From the NCBI RefSeq assembly GCF_014859565.1, contig NZ_JACUUA010000231.1:1-5001 (forward strand): a DNA stretch of 5,001 bases. Reading direction: 5' to 3'. The first letter of the stretch is position 1. Every line of letters begins with the position of its first letter. Of the stretch, positions 1-5,001 are shown piece after piece. The DNA is from Marinospirillum sp. GTDB taxonomy: Bacteria; Pseudomonadota; Gammaproteobacteria; Pseudomonadales; Halomonadaceae. The notes beneath the pieces were generated by a model. That model did no database searches. It was not told the origin of the DNA and saw nothing but the letters and a program-made list of their open reading frames with translations. The translations under genes and the position numbers were made by a program.

Positions 1-191
1 GGTACTCCTTTGCGGGTGATGACAAAATCCGGGTTGCCACAGTCGGTAATTTTGGATGGTTCGTTGGTGATTTTGCAGTCAGGGAGCAAGGTAGCCAACA
101 GTTGTTCCAGGTCACCACGAAAGGTATGTTCGCTGCTGTGCCCTTCTGTCAGCCGTCCGTTAATTTTATCAATATACTGAATAACGTCCAT
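1..191 (-). CDS. N-terminal fragment of a probable restriction-modification enzyme (N-6 adenine methylase / nuclease fusion type), cut by the window edge
   Basis: An open frame of 63 codons starts at the ATG at 191 and leaves the window without a stop. An AGAAGG ribosome binding site (199-204) sits 7 bases upstream of the ATG. The protein begins MDVIQYIDKINGRLTEGHSS and continues with EHTFRGDLEQLL (residues 21-32), TNEP (42-45) and CGNPDFVIT (51-59). From memory, the order 'EHTFR..L..L', 'TNEP', 'CG.PDF' is typical of the N-terminal nuclease domain of large single-chain restriction-modification proteins (type IIG or type ISP-like), where PD (here P54-D55) is the first part of a PD-(D/E)xK site and an ExK follows. 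That second half, the methylase motifs and the target recognition domain would all lie outside the window, so the class and activity cannot be confirmed. It follows sppA on the same strand after 66 bases that show no convincing terminator, so it could be read through from rluC-sppA, but a promoter of its own cannot be excluded. Confidence 0.62.
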   Translation of the reverse strand, partial: MDVIQYIDKINGRLTEGHSSEHTFRGDLEQLLATLLPDCKITNEPSKITDCGNPDFVITRKGV

Positions 192-257
192 AAGCTTGCC
201 TTCTGCTCCGCATGTTCAAAAATGAAAGTCTAACCAGGCATTAAAAACCAGCCCTCT

Positions 258-1268
258 TTAAAATCCAGGCGCAGCCAACTCAACCAGAGCTGTTTTGATG
301 GCTGTGCCCAAACGACGCTCCAGACGCTCCCAGGGGCTGGGTTCTGGTGTGTAGTTGATACTGCGCTCCACACCCAACCGACTTTGCAAGGTAAACATCG
401 AGCCCAGCTCATCAATCAACCCTTGCTCCAGCGCCAGCTCACCATTCCAGACCAGACCGGAAAAAATCTCTGGATTGTCTGCCAGACGCTCACCACGCCC
501 TTCTTTAACTACCCGAATAAACTGCTGGTGAGTGGAGTCCAGCACCTCTTGCCAGAACTCCCGCTGCTCCGCATTCATATCAGAAAAGGGATCAAGGAAA
601 GCCTTGTTGTTACCCGAGGTGAAAACCCGACGCTCAATACCCAAACGATTAATGGCTTCTTTAAAACCAAAACCACCGGAAACCACTCCAATGGAGCCAA
701 CCAAACTGGCACGGTCTGCCAGAATGGTATCTGCAGCTACGGCAATATAATAACCACCGGAAGCCCCCAGATCCTCAATCACTGCATAAACAGGCAACTG
801 CGGATGTTGTTTGCGCAGAGCGAGAATACCGTCATGGATCTGACCCGCCTGTACCGGACTGCCACCGGGACTGTTAATGCGTAAAACCACGGCTTCAACA
901 TTGGGCGCATTAAACGCTCGTCGAGCACCTTGTAATACACGCTCGGCACTGGCGCGCCCTTCTGATTCAATTGTTCCGCGAATATCCACCACCGCCAGAT
1001 GTGCTGTTCCTGCCGCACTGTCCTCAGAAGGTGACAGTAATTCTTTGCCTGATCCAAACACCAGCAGCAAAATCAACAGGGTCATGCCAATTCGCAACGT
1101 CCCGCCAATCAGGCGTCCGCGCCTGGCTCTGCGTTGCTCCAGCAAAACTTCTTTTGCCCAGGCCTGCATCCATTGTTCCGGTGCGCCGGTCTTGTCCACT
1201 TTTGATGCTGTTTCTTGCTGCGGCACGGTGTGTTTCATTTCACCTGTCCAGGGGTCCTGCTCACTCAT
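258..1268 (-). CDS. sppA: S49 family signal peptide peptidase, SppA-like membrane serine protease
   Basis: 336 residues, the short single-domain form of SppA (about half the E. coli 67-kDa protein, similar in size to Bacillus SppA). A polar, charged N-terminus (1-52) precedes one hydrophobic segment at about 55-72, so it should be anchored in the inner membrane with the catalytic part in the periplasm. The S49 fold follows: VVDIRGTI (93-100), LRINSPGGSP (129-138), GASGGYYIA (168-176) with the probable nucleophile Ser170, GSIGVVSG (191-198), and SGNNKAFLDPF (218-228) with the probable general base Lys222. The Ser-Lys spacing of 52 equals that of the B. subtilis enzyme (S147/K199), which supports an active Ser-Lys dyad. 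The family degrades leftover signal peptides and other membrane-associated substrates. The ATG at 1268 lies inside the end of rluC (8-base overlap), with AAGGTG (1276-1281) 7 bases upstream, so translation is probably coupled to rluC. The frame ends with TAA at 258-260 and shows no break. Confidence 0.95.
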   Translation of the reverse strand: MSEQDPWTGEMKHTVPQQETASKVDKTGAPEQWMQAWAKEVLLEQRRARRGRLIGGTLRIGMTLLILLLVFGSGKELLSPSEDSAAGTAHLAVVDIRGTIESEGRASAERVLQGARRAFNAPNVEAVVLRINSPGGSPVQAGQIHDGILALRKQHPQLPVYAVIEDLGASGGYYIAVAADTILADRASLVGSIGVVSGGFGFKEAINRLGIERRVFTSGNNKAFLDPFSDMNAEQREFWQEVLDSTHQQFIRVVKEGRGERLADNPEIFSGLVWNGELALEQGLIDELGSMFTLQSRLGVERSINYTPEPSPWERLERRLGTAIKTALVELAAPGF

Positions 1269-2235
1269 GATTCTTCACCTTATCCTGTTCTACCTGCTTC
1301 CAGCTTTTATCCAGCGGTGCTTCAATAGTCAGACGCTGACCCGTCAGCGGATCAGAAAATACCAGTCTGCGTGCATGTAAAAACATCCTTCCGATACCGG
1401 CACGACGAAAACGTTCATTTATGGCCTCATCACCATACTTGGGATCACCCAACAGCGGAAATCCGGCAAAACGGGCATGAACCCGGATCTGGTGTGTACG
1501 ACCCGTCACTGGTTCTGCCTCGATCAAAGTTAGTGAACCCAGACGTTTTAATATTTTAAAACGAGTCAGGGATGCCTTGCCCGCTCCCGGTTCAGCAATA
1601 CGCATACGTCGCTCACCGGAAGGTGAAGATGCACGATCTATGGGTGCATCCACTTCTCTTAATTCCACCGGCCAGTTACCCAGCACCCAGGCCTGATAAA
1701 ACTTGCCCATTTGTTTGGCGCGCAGCTGATCTTGCAGAATATTCAGCGCCTTGCGGGATTTAGCCAGCAGAATACAACCGGAGGTGTCTTTATCCAGACG
1801 ATGCACCAGCTCCAGAAAATCCAACTCCGGACGTACTTGGCGCAGGGCTTCGATTAATCCCACCCGCACACCACTGCCGCCATGTACTGCCAGGCCAGCC
1901 GGTTTGTTCAGCACCAGCACGGCGTCATTTTCATAAATCAGAGCATCACCTTGCAACAAATCCCGCAGACTGTCACCCACCGGGGTTTGTGAGGCTTTTT
2001 CAGTCAAACGGATGGGTGGCACACGCACCTGATCACCCGTCTGCAAACGGGTATCCGCCTTGGCGCGTTTTTTGTTGATTCTCACCTCACCCTTACGAAT
2101 GATGCGATACACCAGTGTTCTGGGTGCACCCTTAAGCTGGGTGATCAGATAATTATCCAGTCGCTGACCATCCGCTCCGGCAGTCACATCCAGATACCTT
2201 ACTGCAGCCAGAGAACCGGCTTCTGTGCTAGACAT
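1261..2235 (-). CDS. rluC: Ribosomal large subunit pseudouridine synthase C (RluA family)
   Basis: 324 residues from the ATG at 2235, close to the length of E. coli RluC. The N-terminus carries an S4 RNA-binding domain (about 25-73, including RLDNYL and KGEVRINKKRAK). The catalytic domain follows, with LNKPAGLAVHGGSG (109-122), the signature HRLDKDTSG (145-153) containing the probable catalytic Asp148, and TGRTHQIRVHA (244-254). RluC isomerises uridines 955, 2504 and 2580 of 23S rRNA (E. coli numbering). The S4 domain and the divergent position next to rne favour RluC over RluD or RluA. A TTG codon directly upstream (2238) is in frame, but the ATG is better placed: AGGTG (2244-2248) is 8 bases from the ATG and only 5 from the TTG. 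It is the first gene of a minus-strand operon with sppA, whose start it overlaps. A HAD hydrolase gene, which I recall between rluC and sppA in Pseudomonas, is absent. Confidence 0.95.
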   Translation of the reverse strand: MSSTEAGSLAAVRYLDVTAGADGQRLDNYLITQLKGAPRTLVYRIIRKGEVRINKKRAKADTRLQTGDQVRVPPIRLTEKASQTPVGDSLRDLLQGDALIYENDAVLVLNKPAGLAVHGGSGVRVGLIEALRQVRPELDFLELVHRLDKDTSGCILLAKSRKALNILQDQLRAKQMGKFYQAWVLGNWPVELREVDAPIDRASSPSGERRMRIAEPGAGKASLTRFKILKRLGSLTLIEAEPVTGRTHQIRVHARFAGFPLLGDPKYGDEAINERFRRAGIGRMFLHARRLVFSDPLTGQRLTIEAPLDKSWKQVEQDKVKNHE

Positions 2236-2243
2236 CAATCAAT

Positions 2244-2248
2244 CACCT
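2244..2248 (-). promoter_or_regulatory. Ribosome binding site of rluC
   Basis: AGGTG on the minus strand, 8 bases before the ATG at 2235. It decides between two adjacent in-frame start codons: TTG at 2238 would leave only 5 bases, so ATG is the more likely start. Confidence 0.7.
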
Positions 2249-2263
2249 GAATCAATAAACCCT

Positions 2264-2289
2264 GAGGAGGCCAGTATACTAGCCTCTTC
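2264..2289. promoter_or_regulatory. Imperfect 26-base palindrome over the likely rluC -10 box (operator-like)
   Basis: The core GAGGCCAGTATACTAGCCTC (2267-2286) is a palindrome with one mismatched pair out of ten (C2272 against A2281). Two more pairs match outside one further mismatch, giving 11 of 13 pairs over 2264-2289. The centre AGTATACT is perfectly symmetric. On the minus strand TATACT (2273-2278) is a 5/6 match to a sigma-70 -10 box, which would start transcription near 2266 and give rluC a leader of about 31 bases. No good -35 box stands 16-18 bases upstream (AGAAAA, CAGAAA or CCAGAA), so this promoter would be weak or activator-dependent. An RNA made from either proposed start would not include the palindrome, so a DNA-binding site is more plausible than an RNA hairpin. 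The binding protein is unknown. Confidence 0.45.
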
Positions 2290-2306
2290 GGACTTTTTCT
2301 GGGCGA

Positions 2307-2335
2307 TTGCTCACTTTCAGCTCTACTGGTATGAT
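2307..2335 (+). promoter_or_regulatory. Probable sigma-70 promoter of rne with extended -10
   Basis: TTGCTC (2307-2312) as -35, a 17-base spacer and TATGAT (2330-2335, 5 of 6 consensus) as -10. The -10 is preceded by TGG (2327-2329), giving the extended form TGnTATGAT. Transcription would begin near 2342 and leave about 425 untranslated bases before the rne ATG. This is comparable to the 361-base leader of E. coli rne, which makes the assignment more likely. The promoter lies back to back with the proposed rluC promoter, with their -10 boxes about 50 bases apart. Confidence 0.6.
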
Positions 2336-2389
2336 GCCGGGGCGCGGAAAAGGGCTTAACTCTCACGAAAGGACTTAACCCCTCATGCA

Positions 2390-2436
2390 GCGCCTGCACC
2401 CATGGTTGATCTGATGGGCATCACGCAGGCCAGCGC
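2390..2436 (+). promoter_or_regulatory. Compound hairpin in the rne leader
   Basis: The arms pair in three blocks: GCG (2390-2392) with CGC (2434-2436), CCTGC (2393-2397) with GCAGG (2425-2429), and CCCAT (2399-2403) with ATGGG (2414-2418). The blocks are separated by a bulge and an asymmetric internal loop, and the 10-base apical loop is GGTTGATCTG. It is the longest G+C-rich hairpin I see in the leader. No T-run follows it, so it is not an intrinsic terminator. Confidence 0.45.
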
Positions 2437-2483
2437 AAAAGAATTTTCAAGAACGTCTGATGTCACAGTCAGGCAAAAGAAAA

Positions 2484-2522
2484 AACCGCGGCTCAGGCTC
2501 GCGAGTTGAAACTCTTATTTTT
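2484..2522 (+). promoter_or_regulatory. Bulged stem-loop followed by U-rich single strand in the rne leader
   Basis: AAC-CGCG (2484-2490) pairs with CGCG-A-GTT (2500-2507) with one bulged A and a 9-base loop. The following stretch, TTATTTTT (2515-2522), is mostly U in RNA. RNase E prefers A/U-rich single strands next to structure, so this is a plausible recognition or cleavage site for feedback control. It could be mistaken for a terminator, but the T-run is interrupted, begins 8 bases after the stem and lies inside the rne leader. Confidence 0.35.
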
Positions 2523-2689
2523 ACCTTGTGCCAAACGACTCAATAGATTTTGTTTCGAAAACTGAAATTAGTTATTTTTCTGCCGCCCTGATGGGCTACA
2601 GGTATACAGGCTCAAGACATCATGAGCGTTTCACCGAAGCGGAAAACTATACAAGAACAAACAGGAACGGCATTAAGCCTTGCCTGATT

Positions 2690-2717
2690 TTGTCGTGTCA
2701 GCACAAAGAAACATAAT
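2690..2717 (+). promoter_or_regulatory. Weak second promoter candidate close to rne
   Basis: TTGTCG (2690-2695, 4 of 6) and CATAAT (2712-2717, 5 of 6) are separated by 16 bases. A start near 2724 would give a leader of about 43 bases that bypasses all the hairpins. The match is only moderate, and A+T-rich leaders give such hits by chance. Confidence 0.25.
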
Positions 2718-2754
2718 GTAGACAACACGCTGTGTCTGGGCTGCCTGAACTTAA

Positions 2755-2760
2755 CGGAAG
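2755..2760 (+). promoter_or_regulatory. Ribosome binding site of rne
   Basis: CGGAAG ends 6 bases before the ATG at 2767. No other start in frame is better placed, and the protein begins [10 protein letters not shown] exactly as RNase E does. Confidence 0.7.
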
Positions 2761-2766
2761 CCCCAC

Positions 2767-5001
2767 ATGAAACGCATGCTAATCAACGCAACCCAACCGG
2801 AAGAACGCCGGGTTGCCCTTGTCGATGGCCAGAGACTCTACGATCTCGACATTGAATCCGGTTCCAGAGAATCCAAAAAAGCCAATATTTACCGTGGCCG
2901 CATTACCCGCGTAGAACCCAGCCTTGAAGCCGCTTTTGTTGACTATGGTGCTGAGCGCCATGGTTTTTTACCCCTGAAAGAAATCGGACGTGAATACTTT
3001 GCCCGCAACTCCGGTGAAGGTCGCGGCAACATCCGCGATCTGGTCAAGGAAGGCACCGAGGTTATTGTTCAGGTCGACAAAGAAGAACGCGGCAACAAGG
3101 GCGCAGCACTGACCACCTATGTGAGCCTGGCTGGCCGTTATCTGGTGCTGATGCCCAACAACGCTCGTGCTGGTGGTATTTCTCGCCGCATTGAAGGTGA
3201 AGAACGTGCGGCATTAAAAGATGCCATGAATGGCTTGAACATCCCCAATCAAATGGGTGTAATTGTTCGTACTGCCGGTATTGGTCGCTCCAGTGAAGAG
3301 CTGCAGTGGGATCTGGATTACCTGGTTAAAGTCTGGGAATCCGTGAATGATGCCGCCATGCAAAAACCGGCACCCTTCCTGATTTACCGCGAATCCAACG
3401 TGATTATCCGCGCCATGCGTGATTACCTGCGACAGGATATCGGCGAAGTACTGATTGATAACCAGGAAGTTTACAATCAGGCACAGGGATTTATTCAACA
3501 GGTCATGCCGTCCTACCAGAGCAAAATCAAGTTCTATCAGGATGATGTTCCGCTTTTTTCCCGCTTCCAGATCGAAAGCCAGATCGAAACTGCTTTCCAG
3601 CGCGAAGTAAAACTGCCATCCGGCGGCTCGATTGTGATCGACCACACCGAAGCACTGGTTTCGGTGGATATCAACTCAGCACGCGCCACTCGTGGTGGTG
3701 ATATCGAAGAAACCGCCCTGCAAACCAACCTGGAAGCTGCTGATGAAGTGGCACGCCAGCTGCGTCTGCGTGACATCGGTGGCCTGGTGGTGATCGACTT
3801 CATCGACATGAGTCCGATCAAAAACCAGCGCGAAGTTGAAAACCGGATGCGTGACGCACTGAAGATTGACCGTGCACGTGTGCAAATTGGTCGTATCTCC
3901 CGTTTTGGTCTGCTGGAAATGTCCCGCCAGCGCCTGCGTCCTTCCCTGGGTGAAACCAGCGGTGTCGTTTGCCCACGCTGTGAAGGCCAGGGCACCATTC
4001 GTGATGTCAAATCCATAGCTCTGTCCATCCTGCGCCTGATCGAAGAAGAGGCCATGAAGGACAATACTGCTCAGATTCGTGCAGTACTGCCGGTTTCTGT
4101 CGCTACCTTCCTGCTGAACGAAAAACGCTCACCCCTGCACGATATCGAAAAACGCCAGCGCGTTGAAGTTGTAGTGATTCCTAACCCTGACATGCACACA
4201 CCGCATTACGATGTAACACGGGTGCGTGATGACGATCTGGGTGATGAAGAAGCAGTTGCCAGTTACGAAATTGATGTCTCTGAAACCAATGACAAAGAAC
4301 CCACTGGCAGTGCTGAAAAAGTTACCGGATTTGCTGAAGCAGCCGTTCAGAACGTGATTCCCAGTGCACCAGCACCTGCTGAAGAAACAGCAGCACCTGC
4401 AGTAACGACCAGCGTCCGAACTCCGACAACAACAGCAAGCCGTCCAGGATTCTTTGCACGAATTGTCACAGCATTGCTCGGCAACTCTGAAGATGCCACT
4501 AAGAAGCCCGAAACCCCAAAACCAACCGCTGCACCTGCTCGCCAGAACACCAGCGACAACCGTGGTGAAAATCGCAACAACCGCACCCGCACCCGTCCGG
4601 ACAACAACCGTCGCAACACGCGTAACCGCTCAGAAGAAAGCAGCAACAACCGCAACGAGAATAATCGTAACGAAGGGCGCAACAACAATCGCAACACCGA
4701 ACCACGCACTACCGACGCTCGCAGCGAGGGTCGTAACGACACACGTCGTAACAACAACCGCCGTGAAGAAGCTCCTGCGGTGGATACTCCGCGTCAGGAA
4801 GCCCGTACCCCGGCTCCAGTACCGGTTGTTGTACCCACCCATGATGACACTAAACCAGCACGCACCAACCCGCGCAATCGCCGTCGTAACAAGGTGATGA
4901 CTGGTGATGCTGCCACCCCACCGGATTTTGATAAGCTGAAAGAGCAACTACTGCCTGCAGATGAAATTCTCAGCGCAACTGCCGTAGCTCAAGAAACACC
5001 A
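2767..5001 (+). CDS. rne: Ribonuclease E, N-terminal 745 residues (cut by the window edge)
   Basis: The frame is open from the ATG at 2767 to the window end (745 codons) with no stop. RNase E is the essential endoribonuclease that starts mRNA decay and processes rRNA and tRNA. By comparison with E. coli the parts are: S1 domain at about 36-118 ([22 protein letters not shown]); 5' sensor region with VRTAG (167-171; R168-T169 match E. coli R169-T170); the DNase I-like catalytic part with Asp301 in [14 protein letters not shown] and Asp344 in VIDFIDM, equivalent to Mg-binding D303 and D346; and the zinc-link CPRC (Cys402, Cys405), which joins subunits in the tetramer. All key residues are present. 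After about residue 500 the protein becomes disordered and low in complexity. A short amphipathic membrane-binding segment (about 559-574) and an Arg/Asn-rich RNA-binding stretch (about 599-666) follow, so this is RNase E rather than the shorter RNase G. The degradosome-scaffold C-terminus is outside the window. Confidence 0.98.
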   Translation, partial: MKRMLINATQPEERRVALVDGQRLYDLDIESGSRESKKANIYRGRITRVEPSLEAAFVDYGAERHGFLPLKEIGREYFARNSGEGRGNIRDLVKEGTEVIVQVDKEERGNKGAALTTYVSLAGRYLVLMPNNARAGGISRRIEGEERAALKDAMNGLNIPNQMGVIVRTAGIGRSSEELQWDLDYLVKVWESVNDAAMQKPAPFLIYRESNVIIRAMRDYLRQDIGEVLIDNQEVYNQAQGFIQQVMPSYQSKIKFYQDDVPLFSRFQIESQIETAFQREVKLPSGGSIVIDHTEALVSVDINSARATRGGDIEETALQTNLEAADEVARQLRLRDIGGLVVIDFIDMSPIKNQREVENRMRDALKIDRARVQIGRISRFGLLEMSRQRLRPSLGETSGVVCPRCEGQGTIRDVKSIALSILRLIEEEAMKDNTAQIRAVLPVSVATFLLNEKRSPLHDIEKRQRVEVVVIPNPDMHTPHYDVTRVRDDDLGDEEAVASYEIDVSETNDKEPTGSAEKVTGFAEAAVQNVIPSAPAPAEETAAPAVTTSVRTPTTTASRPGFFARIVTALLGNSEDATKKPETPKPTAAPARQNTSDNRGENRNNRTRTRPDNNRRNTRNRSEESSNNRNENNRNEGRNNNRNTEPRTTDARSEGRNDTRRNNNRREEAPAVDTPRQEARTPAPVPVVVPTHDDTKPARTNPRNRRRNKVMTGDAATPPDFDKLKEQLLPADEILSATAVAQETP
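4441..4494 (+). other. RNase E membrane-targeting amphipathic helix (segment A)
   Basis: Codons 559-576 encode [18 protein letters not shown], flanked by long Ala/Pro/Thr-rich linkers. F562, F563, I566, V567, L570 and L571 recur with helical spacing, with R559 and R565 as basic residues. Position and pattern correspond to E. coli segment A (GLLSRFFGALKALF), which holds RNase E on the inner membrane. The exact sequence differs; the assignment rests on place and amphipathic pattern. Confidence 0.7.
4561..4764 (+). other. Arg/Asn-rich RNA-binding segment of RNase E
   Basis: Codons 599-666 are dominated by Arg and Asn in irregular RNN, NNR and RNR units, encoded mainly by CGC/CGT and AAC/AAT. 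The nucleotide sequence therefore looks repetitive (many 'cgcaac' and 'cgtaac' units). The segment follows the membrane helix just as the arginine-rich RNA-binding region does in E. coli RNase E. It is a low-complexity coding region, not an independent DNA repeat array. Confidence 0.7.

Larger units (their letters stand above)
2342..2766 (+). promoter_or_regulatory. Long structured 5' leader of rne, likely autoregulatory
   Basis: These 425 bases contain no credible gene and account for most of the non-coding gap between rluC and rne. Several inverted repeats could fold in the RNA: GGG-C-TTAA with TTAACCC (2352-2359 with 2375-2381, one bulged C); a compound hairpin at 2390-2436; a bulged stem at 2484-2507 followed by a U-rich stretch; GCCC-TGAT-GGGC (2585-2596); and GCTCA with TGAGC (2610-2614 with 2623-2627, 8-base loop). 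In E. coli the rne leader contains hairpins and U-rich single strands through which RNase E senses and cleaves its own mRNA. The length, position and structure here fit the same role, but I have not matched the sequence to the known rne 5' UTR family model. Confidence 0.55.

Noticed and set aside
192..257. Terminator or attachment site between sppA and the restriction-modification-like gene
   Set aside because: Only a short direct repeat (CTGGTT twice) and a 3-4 base-pair stem are visible, too little to support either.
384..1380. Plus-strand open frames opposite sppA (for example 384-884 and 877-1380)
   Set aside because: Antisense shadows of a clear S49 protease gene with intact catalytic motifs.
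2500..2523. Possible intrinsic terminator (stem followed by TTATTTTT)
   Set aside because: The stem is short and bulged, the T-run is interrupted and 8 bases away, and no plus-strand gene ends upstream of it.
2528..2716. 62-codon plus-strand frame in the rne leader starting with GTG
   Set aside because: No ribosome binding site precedes the GTG, the product resembles nothing I know, and the region is better explained as structured leader.
3537..4064. Long minus-strand open frame (175 codons) opposite rne
   Set aside because: It lies wholly antisense to the conserved catalytic core of RNase E and its Arg/Ser-rich product is what reverse reading of such codons gives.
4558..4764. Repetitive 'cgcaac/cgtaac' nucleotide pattern as a possible tandem repeat or CRISPR-like array
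   Set aside because: The units are irregular, have no constant repeat and spacer length, and keep the RNase E reading frame.
4347..4947. Several overlapping open frames on both strands in the distal rne region
   Set aside because: They arise from the biased Arg/Asn/Ala/Pro/Thr codons of the RNase E linker. The frame of RNase E runs through without a break.

Overview
This window looks like chromosomal core sequence from a gammaproteobacterium of moderate G+C content. The evidence is a divergent rluC / rne pair, as in enteric bacteria and pseudomonads. The RNase E is co-linear with the E. coli enzyme through its catalytic half, with an offset of only one or two residues at the key sites. I cannot assign a genus from the sequence alone.

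Layout: the minus strand carries, in transcription order, rluC (23S rRNA pseudouridine synthase, start at 2235), sppA (S49 membrane protease, start at 1268, overlapping the rluC end by 8 bases) and, after a 66-base gap, the first 63 codons of a gene that resembles the N-terminus of large single-chain restriction-modification enzymes (start at 191, running off the left edge). The plus strand carries rne (start at 2767), which runs off the right edge after 745 codons. Between rluC and rne lie 531 non-coding bases. They hold a well-formed extended -10 promoter for rne (2307-2335), a leader of about 425 bases with several hairpins and a U-rich stretch, a weak second promoter candidate close to rne, and a 26-base imperfect palindrome over the likely -10 box of rluC.

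How the parts relate: rne and rluC both act on RNA (RNA turnover and processing; rRNA modification) and share a control region. The long structured rne leader fits the known feedback in which RNase E cleaves its own mRNA leader. SppA is translationally linked to RluC but works in the inner membrane on remnant signal peptides and other membrane-associated substrates. The restriction-modification-like fragment is the only accessory-type sign and probably marks a junction where variable DNA follows the rluC-sppA operon.

I found no strong evidence for a wholly new system. The most worthwhile points are the structured rne leader, the palindrome over the rluC -10, and the unexpected gene neighbour after sppA.
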